Positions 1 through 7,736 of a stretch of DNA of 7,891 nucleotides are shown here, piece after piece. The first letter of the stretch is position 1. Every line of letters starts with the position of its first letter. The notes under the pieces are model-generated. The model saw only the letters and a list, made by a program, of their open reading frames with translations. It ran no database searches and was not told where the DNA came from. Both the position numbers and the translations under genes were made by a program. Source of the DNA: CAG-1031 sp964391735 (GTDB lineage: Bacteria; Bacteroidota; Bacteroidia; Bacteroidales; Muribaculaceae); NCBI GenBank assembly GCA_964391735.1, contig CAYMNF010000075.1:1-7891 (forward strand), read 5' to 3'.

Positions 1-16
1 GGTTGACAAAGGGCGG

Positions 17-47
17 TTTCATTCTTTTGCATTTTTTTGTATTTTTG
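17..47 (+). promoter_or_regulatory. Bacteroidetes-type promoter of the pseudokinase-lepB-xerD run
   Basis: TATTTTTG at 40-47 fits the Bacteroidetes -7 consensus TAnnTTTG exactly. TTTC at 17-20, 19 bases upstream, differs by one base from the -33 element TTTG. Transcription would start near 53-55, leaving a leader of about 20 bases before the ATG at 74. The match to the consensus is seen directly; use of the site is inferred. The surrounding sequence is T-rich, which raises the chance of a fortuitous match. Confidence 0.55.
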
Positions 48-73
48 CAGCGATTAACCCATTTTTTGACGGT

Positions 74-910
74 ATGAGTACTGACCCTAAAAATATGTTG
101 CCTGACGACCCTTCAGGCAAATGGACCGAAATTGAGCACCTGCCTGAGTGGGATGAGGAGTTCTATACAGTATATACTGCCAAAAAACATGGCAAATGGG
201 TGATGCTCAAGGCCTTGAAGCCTGAGTTCCAGAACAACCCCGAGTATCAGGAGATGATTGAGAAGGAGTTTGACACGCGTTACAACTTGTCACACCCCAA
301 CATTGTCATGATTAATGACTTTGAGGTTGTCCCGGGGATTGGTCCCGCAATAATTTGTGATGATGTCTACGGTAAGTCTCTGCGTCAACTTATCAATGAC
401 GGCGAGGTGACAGAGCATCATATCAGGCAGCTGCGCACCCGCCTTCCTATGGCGTTGCAATATATCCAGTCAGAGCATATTGCTCACCACCCGTTGCGAC
501 CTGAGACCATTATCTTTACCCAGGATATCGGTAACCTGAAACTTATTGACGTAGGGTTTGAGCAACGCCCCCAGTTGACACCAAAGGATGCCTCCCAGGA
601 TATTGCAGCCGTGGGGCGAATTCTCCTCGAGGCCTTGGATGCGCTCCCCGACCATGGCAAGCGACATCCCGTGATGCGACATATTGCTGAGAAATGCGTC
701 AAGTCTACCCCGGCACACAACCCCTATCGTAATATTACCAAGCTGGAACTGGCCTTACAACATCAGAAACATGACAAGTTGTATATTGTTGTAATAGTAT
801 TCCTGACGATTATGATAGGCGTTCTGGCCTATGTGCTCAGCACGGCTGACAGCGCAAACTATATTGAAAATACCACCCAAACCGAGACAGTAAATGGGCC
901 AGCCAATTGA
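74..910 (+). CDS. Membrane-anchored protein kinase-fold protein, probable pseudokinase
   Basis: The 278-residue protein has a Ser/Thr-kinase-like domain (about residues 17-230) followed by one hydrophobic segment (about 236-255) and a short polar tail, so the kinase domain is probably cytoplasmic and anchored at its C-terminus. Retained kinase features are the VAIK-type lysine K46 (WVMLK), the helix-C glutamate E65 nine residues before the HPNIV motif (74-78), the DFG-type aspartate as DVG (159-161), and a helix-F-like aspartate D176 (DIAAVGRILLEAL). The glycine-rich loop is missing: EWDEEF stands where GxGxxG is expected. The catalytic loop HRDLKPEN reads HHPLRPET (138-145), so the catalytic Asp is Pro, the Lys is Arg and the Asn is Thr. 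Phosphotransfer is therefore unlikely, and binding or scaffolding is a better guess. It leads a run with an acyltransferase-like gene and lepB. The kinase fold is fairly certain; the partner and role are unknown. Confidence 0.85.
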   Translation: MSTDPKNMLPDDPSGKWTEIEHLPEWDEEFYTVYTAKKHGKWVMLKALKPEFQNNPEYQEMIEKEFDTRYNLSHPNIVMINDFEVVPGIGPAIICDDVYGKSLRQLINDGEVTEHHIRQLRTRLPMALQYIQSEHIAHHPLRPETIIFTQDIGNLKLIDVGFEQRPQLTPKDASQDIAAVGRILLEALDALPDHGKRHPVMRHIAEKCVKSTPAHNPYRNITKLELALQHQKHDKLYIVVIVFLTIMIGVLAYVLSTADSANYIENTTQTETVNGPAN

Positions 911-2030
911 AATACGCCCCGTTGCCCCTAACAAAAAGGAGCTGAAAAAATTTGTAAGGTTCGGCACCGAACTGTACAAAGACAATCCATATTTTGTCCC
1001 GCCGTTGGAGTTTGATGACGTCAACACCCTTTTGCCCGGCAAGAATCCCGCACTGGACTATTGCCAGGCGCAAAGTTTTATGGCTTGGCGCGGCGACAAA
1101 CCTGTGGGGCGTATCACCGGTATAATCAACCCGGTGGTAAATGAGCGTACCGGGGAAAAGAGCGCCCGATTCGGGTTTGTGGAGTTTGTGGATGACGCCG
1201 AGGTGGTGGATGCACTTTTCAAGGCCGTTGAGCAGTGGGCTAAAGAAAAGGGAATGACCTCAATTGTCGGGCCTATGGGATTCAGCGATATGGACCATGA
1301 GGGTATGCTGACATTCGGGTTCAACGAGATTGGCACCATGGCCACCATCTATAACCCGCCCTATTACCCCGAGCACATGGAGCGAATGGGCTTTGTAAAG
1401 GATGCAGATTGGGTTGAGTATCGTATTACTGTCCCCGACAGCGTACCTGAAAAGATGATGCGCGTTGCTGAACTGGTAAAGAAACGGTATAGCCTGCGTT
1501 TCATCAAATTTAAATCATTAAAGAAACTTAAGGACAAATACGGTGTCGCGCTTTTTGAATTGATTAACGAGGCGTATGACAAGCTTTATGGTTATTGCCC
1601 CCTAACACCCAAACAGATTGAGTACTACATTGATATGTATCTGGGTTTTGTACGCCTTGAATACATCAGTGTTATTGTGGACAAGGAGGACAAACTGGTA
1701 GGTGTGGGTATATCTATACCCTCCCTCTCAAAAGCTCTGCAAAAGTCAAAAGGGAAACTTTTCCCCACCGGGTGGTATCATCTACTGAAAGCCCTCAAGG
1801 GTTACAACGATGTTATTGACCTGATGCTTGTTGCTGTGAAGCCTGAGTATCAGAGCCGAGGGGTTAACTCACTGTTGTTTGCAGACCTGCTTCCTCTCTA
1901 CATAAAAAACAACATCAAGTTTGCCGAGAGCAACCTTGAGCTTGAAGACAATGCAAACGTGCAGAATCAGTGGCAGTACTTTGACCGCCGATTGCACCGT
2001 CGCCGTCGTGTATACCGTAAAGAACTTTGA
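894..2030 (+). CDS. GNAT-like acyltransferase family protein (YghO-like), function unknown
   Basis: This 378-residue soluble protein resembles a widespread family usually annotated as GNAT N-acetyltransferase, to which E. coli YghO belongs. The family signature at the N-terminus is the stretch with LYKDNPYFVPPL (28-38), followed by a GRITGIIN strand (72-79) and a second conserved block with GPMGFSDMDHEG (126-137). The C-terminal half carries a motif-A-like strand-loop-helix, LMLVAVKPEYQSRGVNSLLF (310-329), where QSRGVN sits at the place of the acetyl-CoA pyrophosphate loop. The protein ends in a very basic tail (RRLHRRRRVYRK). There is no signal peptide or membrane segment. The start ATG lies 17 bases inside the preceding gene, which suggests translational coupling. 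The substrate is unknown, and the family name rests on recognised sequence pattern only. Confidence 0.8.
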   Translation: MGQPIEIRPVAPNKKELKKFVRFGTELYKDNPYFVPPLEFDDVNTLLPGKNPALDYCQAQSFMAWRGDKPVGRITGIINPVVNERTGEKSARFGFVEFVDDAEVVDALFKAVEQWAKEKGMTSIVGPMGFSDMDHEGMLTFGFNEIGTMATIYNPPYYPEHMERMGFVKDADWVEYRITVPDSVPEKMMRVAELVKKRYSLRFIKFKSLKKLKDKYGVALFELINEAYDKLYGYCPLTPKQIEYYIDMYLGFVRLEYISVIVDKEDKLVGVGISIPSLSKALQKSKGKLFPTGWYHLLKALKGYNDVIDLMLVAVKPEYQSRGVNSLLFADLLPLYIKNNIKFAESNLELEDNANVQNQWQYFDRRLHRRRRVYRKEL

Positions 2031-2038
2031 TTTTCAGG

Positions 2039-3508
2039 ATGGAGAAAAAGGATAAAATGCCCTTGGAGGAGAAAGCGGGAAGCACCTCCCGGTCGGCAGC
2101 TTTTCTTGCCGATGCCAAACGTCGCATAAAAGAGAATAAAACAACCCGGTGGATCAGGTTCGGCCTTGTCTCCCTGATTTTTGTTCTGTGGGTTGCATGG
2201 CTCGGTAATTGGTGGGTTCTACTTGTCTGGCCCCTACTGTTTGACATCTATATCACCGGCTACATACCTTTCACCTGGTGGAAAAAGTCAAAGAGCAAGG
2301 TTACACGCACGGTCATGTCGTGGATTGATGCCATAGTCTATGCTCTGATATTGGTATATTTTGTCTTCACCTTCATAGGGCAGAATTATCAGATACCCTC
2401 GTCGTCGCTTGAAAAGTCTCTGTTGGTGGGTGATTACCTTTGGGTTAACAAGATGGCTTATGGCCCGCGTGTCCCCAACACCCCTTTGCACTTTCCTCTT
2501 GTTCAGCACACGTTGCCAATACTTGACACCAAGAGCTATATTGAGTGGCCGCAATGGAAGTATCATCGCCTGAAAGGATTTGGGAACGTCGAACGCAACG
2601 ATATAGTGGTATTCAATGTCCCGGCCGGAGACACGGTAGCCCTAAAGAAGCAGAATGAGGGCACATATTATGACCTCATTGACAATTATGGTTACGCAAC
2701 TGTTCATGCAAACAAAGAGGTGTTCGGTGACATCATCTATCGCCCCGTTGACCGCCGTGAGAATTATGTGAAGCGCGCCCTCGGATTACCCGGAGAAACC
2801 TTTGAAATCGTTGATGATGTTGTAAAAATCAATGGCAAACCCATTGCTCAGCCTGAATTCGCGCAGTTTGCATACACTTTCCAGCTGAAAGGGAACGGTT
2901 TCTTGAGTGATGAAGACTGGGACAAACTGGGTGTGAATGCCGTTGACCGAGACCGTCTGGGTATTAATTCTGAAAATAGCGAAAGCCTGGAGCAATTGGG
3001 ATTTGACATCGCAAAACCGATTTATACAGCCTTCCTGACAGACGGCATGAAGGAGGAATTGGGAAACCGCATATCAGTGCTATACAAAAACCCGGTTGCA
3101 GAGTATGAACCCATTTTCCCGAAGGCTAAACGAGGCATCTGGACACATCGCAATTACGGCCCAATATGGATTCCCAGTAAGGGCTCCACAATTAAATTGA
3201 CCAAAGAAAACTGGGATATCTATAACAGAGCAATCCGCAACTATGAGTTCCACCATGATGCTTATTGGGACGAAGCTAAGGGTTACGCTGTGATAGACGG
3301 GAAAAAGGCCGATACATATACCTTCGAGATGGATTACTACTTTATGGTCGGCGACAACCGAGACAACTCCCTTGACTCACGGTTCTGGGGCTTTGTACCT
3401 GAAGACCATATAGTTGGACGCCCTGAGTTAATACTGATTTCATTTGACCAGGAACATGGTGGCGTGCGCACCGATCGTATCTTCCGCCGTCCCAATCCCG
3501 GCAAGTAA
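2039..3508 (+). CDS. lepB: Signal peptidase I, long Bacteroidetes type
   Basis: This membrane serine protease removes signal peptides from exported proteins on the outer face of the inner membrane. Numbering from the ATG at 2039 (489 residues), hydrophobic segments lie at about 39-54, 58-76 and 96-115. The catalytic serine motif IPSSSLEKSL follows (Ser123), and the general-base lysine sits in YVKRALGLPG (Lys245). Box E is GDNRDNSLDSRFWGFVP (438-454). Leu replaces the usual Met after the catalytic Ser. The Ser-Lys and Lys-box E spacings are both much longer than in E. coli LepB, in keeping with the long Bacteroidetes form. An in-frame TTG at 2027 overlaps the previous stop and would add four residues. 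The ATG at 2039, 8 bases past that stop, is preferred; a further ATG at 2057, preceded by GGAG and AAGG, is also possible. All catalytic residues are present, so the enzyme should be active. Confidence 0.96.
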   Translation: MEKKDKMPLEEKAGSTSRSAAFLADAKRRIKENKTTRWIRFGLVSLIFVLWVAWLGNWWVLLVWPLLFDIYITGYIPFTWWKKSKSKVTRTVMSWIDAIVYALILVYFVFTFIGQNYQIPSSSLEKSLLVGDYLWVNKMAYGPRVPNTPLHFPLVQHTLPILDTKSYIEWPQWKYHRLKGFGNVERNDIVVFNVPAGDTVALKKQNEGTYYDLIDNYGYATVHANKEVFGDIIYRPVDRRENYVKRALGLPGETFEIVDDVVKINGKPIAQPEFAQFAYTFQLKGNGFLSDEDWDKLGVNAVDRDRLGINSENSESLEQLGFDIAKPIYTAFLTDGMKEELGNRISVLYKNPVAEYEPIFPKAKRGIWTHRNYGPIWIPSKGSTIKLTKENWDIYNRAIRNYEFHHDAYWDEAKGYAVIDGKKADTYTFEMDYYFMVGDNRDNSLDSRFWGFVPEDHIVGRPELILISFDQEHGGVRTDRIFRRPNPGK

Positions 3509-3532
3509 ATAACACCATTAAACAGATAAAAG

Positions 3533-3967
3533 ATGCAAAAGATAGCATTGTGCAGCGACCATGCCGGCTTTGAGCTTAAGTCAATAATCGAGGGGTATCT
3601 TGAAGCACGTGAGTTGCAATATGAGGACTTTGGCACCCACTCTGCTGAGAGCTGTGACTACCCCGATTATGCTCACCCGGCAGCCATAGCAATTGAGGAG
3701 GGCCGTTGCTATCCCGGTATTGCGATGTGTGGGAGCGGCAACGGAATAGCCATGACCCTGAACAAACACCGGGGCATACGCGCAGCGCTGTGCTGGACAC
3801 CCGAGCTTGCCGAGCTGGCAAGGCGTCATAATGATGCTAATGTGCTTGTGTTGCCGGCGCGTTTTATTGACTCGGTCACCGCTCTGCAGATTATCGACAC
3901 CTTCCTTGCTACCCCGTTTGACGGTGGACGTCACCAACGTCGCATCGACAAAATACCGGTACAATAA
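3533..3967 (+). CDS. rpiB: Ribose-5-phosphate isomerase B
   Basis: The enzyme interconverts ribose 5-phosphate and ribulose 5-phosphate in the non-oxidative pentose phosphate pathway, in the cytoplasm. The 144-residue length is normal for the RpiB/LacAB family. The N-terminal CSDHAGFELK motif holds Asp9 and His10. The active-site Cys66 lies in GIAMCGSGNGIAM (62-74), which forms the anion-binding loop. His99 (ARRHNDANVLVLPAR) and the phosphate-contacting Arg133 and Arg137 fall at the same numbers as in E. coli RpiB as I recall them. The gene starts 24 bases after lepB and ends 9 bases before xerD, so it is probably in the same transcript. I see no oddities. Related sugar isomerases such as LacAB are less likely, given the full RpiB residue set. 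Confidence 0.97.
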   Translation: MQKIALCSDHAGFELKSIIEGYLEARELQYEDFGTHSAESCDYPDYAHPAAIAIEEGRCYPGIAMCGSGNGIAMTLNKHRGIRAALCWTPELAELARRHNDANVLVLPARFIDSVTALQIIDTFLATPFDGGRHQRRIDKIPVQ

Positions 3968-3976
3968 GGGCGCACG

Positions 3977-4882
3977 GTGAGGAAGATCACCGATATCCAA
4001 AAGGTTGTAACCGCCTTTGAGGCCTGGTTACAACTTGAACGCGGCCTTACCCATAACACCATTGAAGGGTATTTGTCAGATGTTGAGAAGTTATTATTCA
4101 ATCTTGCTTCAAAAAACATAAAGATACACGAGGCAACGGTTGATGAACTATCTCTGTTTGTAGGAGATATGGCCGACGCCGGTTTGGGAAAACGCTCGCG
4201 TGCCAGGATTTTGTCCGGAATCAAAGCCTTCTACCGTTTCCTTACCATTGAAGGCTATGTTGAGCAAAATCCCACAGAGATATTAGAGACGCCACGCTTT
4301 GACCGAAAACTGCCCACGGTCCTCACTATTGCAGAAATAGATGCAATGGAGGGAACAATAGACCTATCCAAACCTTTGGGTTATCGAAATCTGGCCATAA
4401 TAGAGACGTTGTACGGCTGCGGACTGCGCGTCAGCGAGCTGACAGGGTTACAGGTCTCGCACATCAACTTTGATGAAATGTACATGATGGTTGAGGGGAA
4501 AGGTCGCAAACAACGACTTGTGCCCATGTCTCACAGTGTAGTAAAATGTATGGCTGACTGGATGAAGGAACGCTCTGGGATTGACGTTGTACCCTCCGCA
4601 GCCGATATTTTATTTATCAATCGCCGTGGCAAACCCCTTACTCGGCAAATGATTTTTAAGATTATCAAGGATGCAGCCGCCACAGCCGGTATACGCAAGG
4701 AGATATCCCCGCACACATTGCGCCATTCATTTGCCACACATCTGCTTGAGGGAGGGGCCAACCTGCGTTCTATACAGGAGATGTTAGGCCATGAGTCCAT
4801 TGCCACCACCGAGATGTATCTGCACCTTGACAGTCATCGCCTGGCTCAGGAAATACTTCTCCATTCCCGTATCAAAGGTTAA
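3977..4882 (+). CDS. xerD: Site-specific tyrosine recombinase XerD
   Basis: XerD works with XerC at dif sites to resolve chromosome dimers before division. The 301-residue protein has the N-terminal SAM-like core-binding domain (about 8-92, with LERGLTHNTIEGYLSDVEKL) and the C-terminal catalytic domain. All catalytic residues are visible: Arg151 (GLRVSEL), Lys175 (EGKGRKQR), His246 and Arg249 (SPHTLRH), His272 (MLGHES) and the nucleophile Tyr281 (TTEMYLHL). Size and overall sequence match chromosomal XerD of Bacteroidales and not an integron, phage or conjugative-element integrase, and no mobile-element genes lie nearby. The start is GTG: the rpiB stop lies in the same frame 12 bases upstream, and the core-binding domain begins almost at once, so no better start exists. 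XerC is the main alternative name. Confidence 0.93.
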   Translation: MRKITDIQKVVTAFEAWLQLERGLTHNTIEGYLSDVEKLLFNLASKNIKIHEATVDELSLFVGDMADAGLGKRSRARILSGIKAFYRFLTIEGYVEQNPTEILETPRFDRKLPTVLTIAEIDAMEGTIDLSKPLGYRNLAIIETLYGCGLRVSELTGLQVSHINFDEMYMMVEGKGRKQRLVPMSHSVVKCMADWMKERSGIDVVPSAADILFINRRGKPLTRQMIFKIIKDAAATAGIRKEISPHTLRHSFATHLLEGGANLRSIQEMLGHESIATTEMYLHLDSHRLAQEILLHSRIKG

Positions 4883-4890
4883 CCGACCCC

Positions 4891-5175
4891 TCAAAACTCC
4901 TCATGCCTGAGGTTGACAAATTCTGTCACCGGTATATCCTCATAATATACCGTCAGGCCCCGCAGGGATTCAGGCAATATCAGTGTGTCAATCTCTGCCC
5001 ACTTTACTCGGCCGTAATCATAGCTTCGTCCGGAAAGGTTCAGTCGTATGCCCACCGGGTCAATCTCATAAAATCCTCCGCCAAGACATGCATCTGAGGG
5101 TTGCAATAAGTCTCGGTGAAGATTCACATCCCCAAACCTTAGTTGTCCGTACTGATTAACTATAAATTTCTGCAT
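4891..5175 (-). CDS. Small protein of unknown function, downstream of the DUF5686 gene
   Basis: I do not recognise a characterised family. The 94-residue product has no signal peptide or membrane segment and is likely cytoplasmic. It has an N-terminal strand-like stretch (MQKFIVNQYGQLRFGDVNLH), a glycine-rich CLGGGFYEID (30-39), an alternating pattern suggestive of beta-structure (VGIRLNLSGRSYDYG, 41-55) and an acidic end. It begins 15 bases after the stop of the outer-membrane protein gene on the same strand, so the two are probably co-transcribed. Its stop lies 8 bases from the convergent xerD stop. Coding is supported by the snug fit between two real genes and the plausible composition. 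The plus-strand frame at 4903-5097 is judged its shadow. Confidence 0.75.
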   Translation of the reverse strand: MQKFIVNQYGQLRFGDVNLHRDLLQPSDACLGGGFYEIDPVGIRLNLSGRSYDYGRVKWAEIDTLILPESLRGLTVYYEDIPVTEFVNLRHEEF

Positions 5176-5190
5176 AGGTAGGTTCTGAGG

Positions 5191-7719
5191 TTAGAAAGAA
5201 AAATGCAGCGCAATGCGCAGACCTGAGTTTGGTGCATCTGGTGTGTTGCGATACGTCAGCCTCCATACATATTCTATACGCAGGATACGCAACACATTGT
5301 CCAGTCCGGCAGAAATTTCCATATATGGTGTGTCTGACATCTTTCTGGTGAATGCGTTCGGGGGGAAGCGCAACAGGTCAGGGTGTAACAACGGGTTATT
5401 CCTGTCACTGAGCCTACCCCAGACGCCCCTGAATGCAAAGACCTCACGCAACTTCAGTTTCTTAATCCCCGGAATCATATTGAAAAGCGCACCGTTGGCC
5501 CAATATGTCAGGTCCCACTCTGCCTGGCTGTCATTTATAAACTCAAGAGGATTGAGCAGAGCGAATGACTCAGGTTGAATGGTATATGACAGATTGGCAT
5601 TCGGCATCAAAAGATTCAACCAAGAGGTACTTCCCCATACATGGCCGGCCTTGAGTATGACATCGGTGTATCCGAAAGCCGAGAACCAAAACCGTTTCTG
5701 GAAACTTGCACGGGTGACATTAACTGCGCATCTGTTCCCGAAGCAACCCGAGGGTGCAAATGTATGGCTCAATTGAAATATCGGAGCATCCATATTGACC
5801 GGCAGGCGGTTTGTCTTTGTCTGGAAAAACTTTTCTCCGGGGGCATACCTGAAGGTTAGTGTCAACGCCGACGTTGTCCAATGGTTGAAAAAGCGTCCGG
5901 CACCGTCAAAGAGCCAAACAAACTTTGACGGCTCCTGGCGACGAACGGCGGCCTCGGCCATAAATGAAAAGTTATTCTCCAACTCAAGGGTATAAAGCAG
6001 TGAGGTCAGCCGGTAATAACTCATCATTGTATCCTTGGCACGCCTGAAGGAAAGGAAAAAATTGTCAGGATTGGTGAACTGGAAGTGCGTCCCCAACATA
6101 TCAACATCATATTTGTGAGTGGCTCGCAGGGAGTGAACCGGGAACTCACGCGAATGATAATCCTTGTCATGGAAGGAGAACTCCCCCTCTACTCCATACT
6201 TCCACCGGTGGTCTCCAAAACCATAGGCAGTATAGGCCTTCCCTAACCAACGTTTTGACAGGTTTGCTGTTGTCATGAATCCGCCGCGCAAACGCAACCC
6301 CTCCAAGTCATTGAAGCTGACAAAGGTGTTGACAGGCCCAATATCGACCTTGGATGGATTCCCGGTTGTGATGTAACCGTTTACCAATACCTTAAGTATT
6401 TTCTCAGCCCAATAGAAGCCTTTATTTTGGCGCATCTGATCCAGCATCAAGCCAACAGCGTTTTCACTTTTTGAGATAGGGATAAAGCGCCGTGGATGCC
6501 AAAAGGCTTCGTTACGCTCGGTGGCACCTTTCAGCAGAACCGAGGGAGCAGGACGTGAGAATACCATACTGTCCACGGGGGTATTAAAATTATGGCCTCG
6601 ATAACCGCTGACACGACGGCCATACAGCTGGGGATCCTTCCCCACACCAACCTCAACAATCATGTCGTCAAGCATCTTAAGGCGCAATCCCTCCGGCCCA
6701 CGCTCATATTCCTGAATAATTTTCAGGTTCTTTACAAAGTTGAGGTTTATATTTTTGGGGACAGACATCTCAATGCGCTTCACAAAGTAGGTGGTATCAT
6801 TTTGCGGCACATACAGCCTGCCAACAAACCCGAAGGATGACGGGTTTTGTGGCGTAAATGTCAGCACTATGCAATTTTCGCCGTTGACCTCAATAGTGTC
6901 AGTCAAAAAAAAACGGTAGAAATCAGGGGCTAAGCGGCTTAACGGACTGACAAACCTGTTCTGCATAATGGTTATGTCGTTGTCATAAATATCAACTTCG
7001 CGCAGAACATCCTCATACAAAATCTGTGTGGCCTGCGGGTCTATCATCTGGTCGATACCCTCTGAGCGGAAACCCGATACCGTCTCACGAGTAGTGCGGG
7101 GTTTACCACGATGATTAACCGTTGAGGCTTTCTCCCTTAAAGCCACATTCAGTATTGTATTGCCATTGAACGCAGAGGTGTCAACATACTCTTTTAGCAG
7201 CGGGAAACGCTTAGCCGCCCCGTTATCGCCGCCATCGGCATTTTCGGTGCTGAAGTTGTCCAGAGCCAATGTTATGCGCTCATACTTGTCATAATTGTAA
7301 AATGGTTGCAGACGCGGGTCGGTCAAATCACTTGATGAACGAATCTTTTGCATGAAATCGACCGCCGGATTATTCTTTTTGGAATATTTCTGGCGCTTAG
7401 GCCGTACCACAATTTCAGCCAGGCCAACACCGTCCGGCGAAATCAGGACATTGAGTTTACGCTTTGCGGCAACTACCTTTGGAGAATATCCCAACTGAGT
7501 TACAGATAAGGGAGTCCCCGCCGGGACCGAAATGGAGAAACGCCCGTTGGCATTAGCCTGTACGCTGCGGTTTAGACCCGGGGCCTCAATCATAGCAAAT
7601 GGTACAGGCTCCTTTGTGAGGGAATCTGTAACTACCCCGTCAACAAAAATATCGGCGCCCTTAGCACTAACAAGCGTGCCAAGCAAACATAATATTACCG
7701 TTATAATACGCGTTACCAT
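5191..7719 (-). CDS. DUF5686 family outer-membrane beta-barrel protein with carboxypeptidase regulatory-like domain
   Basis: Starting at the ATG at 7719 the protein has 842 residues. Residues 1-20 form a signal peptide (MVTRIITVILCLLGTLVSA, likely cut after VSA). Residues about 24-106 are a CarboxypepD_reg-like beta-sandwich (VDGVVTDSLTKEPVPFAMIE, then NGRFSISVP, LGYSPKV, LAEIVVRP), the same type of domain found at the N-terminus of SusC-like proteins. The rest matches DUF5686: a periplasmic region, then a barrel with alternating aromatic strands (for example GPVNTFVSFNDLEGLRLRGG and FQKRFWFSAFGYTDVILKAG) ending in Phe (ALHFSF), as expected for an outer-membrane barrel. An open frame extends to 7803, but a promoter inside that extension and the signal peptide at 7719 favour the shorter form. 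No TonB plug domain is seen, so it is not a SusC transporter. The function of the family is not established as far as I know. Confidence 0.92.
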   Translation of the reverse strand: MVTRIITVILCLLGTLVSAKGADIFVDGVVTDSLTKEPVPFAMIEAPGLNRSVQANANGRFSISVPAGTPLSVTQLGYSPKVVAAKRKLNVLISPDGVGLAEIVVRPKRQKYSKKNNPAVDFMQKIRSSSDLTDPRLQPFYNYDKYERITLALDNFSTENADGGDNGAAKRFPLLKEYVDTSAFNGNTILNVALREKASTVNHRGKPRTTRETVSGFRSEGIDQMIDPQATQILYEDVLREVDIYDNDITIMQNRFVSPLSRLAPDFYRFFLTDTIEVNGENCIVLTFTPQNPSSFGFVGRLYVPQNDTTYFVKRIEMSVPKNINLNFVKNLKIIQEYERGPEGLRLKMLDDMIVEVGVGKDPQLYGRRVSGYRGHNFNTPVDSMVFSRPAPSVLLKGATERNEAFWHPRRFIPISKSENAVGLMLDQMRQNKGFYWAEKILKVLVNGYITTGNPSKVDIGPVNTFVSFNDLEGLRLRGGFMTTANLSKRWLGKAYTAYGFGDHRWKYGVEGEFSFHDKDYHSREFPVHSLRATHKYDVDMLGTHFQFTNPDNFFLSFRRAKDTMMSYYRLTSLLYTLELENNFSFMAEAAVRRQEPSKFVWLFDGAGRFFNHWTTSALTLTFRYAPGEKFFQTKTNRLPVNMDAPIFQLSHTFAPSGCFGNRCAVNVTRASFQKRFWFSAFGYTDVILKAGHVWGSTSWLNLLMPNANLSYTIQPESFALLNPLEFINDSQAEWDLTYWANGALFNMIPGIKKLKLREVFAFRGVWGRLSDRNNPLLHPDLLRFPPNAFTRKMSDTPYMEISAGLDNVLRILRIEYVWRLTYRNTPDAPNSGLRIALHFSF

Positions 7720-7736
7720 CCCGGAAAAAGTAGATG

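Noticed and set aside
2027..2030. TTG start for LepB overlapping the previous stop
   Set aside because: An ATG lies only 12 bases downstream, and the four extra residues add nothing to the fold.
3977..4882. Tyrosine recombinase as a sign of an integrated element
   Set aside because: The sequence fits chromosomal XerD, it sits among housekeeping genes, and no attachment sites, direct repeats or cargo genes are seen.
4899..4912. CCTCA-TGCC-TGAGG hairpin near the convergent stops, possible terminator
   Set aside because: The stem has only 5 pairs, no T-tract follows on either strand, and it lies inside the 3' end of the 94-residue gene.
4911..4920. GGTTGACAAA also occurs at bases 1-10, a possible repeat or site
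   Set aside because: Many exact 10-base repeats are expected by chance in a window of this size, and the flanks do not match.
4903..5097. Plus-strand frame opposite the 94-residue gene
   Set aside because: It is antisense to a better supported gene, and its product shows no recognisable pattern.
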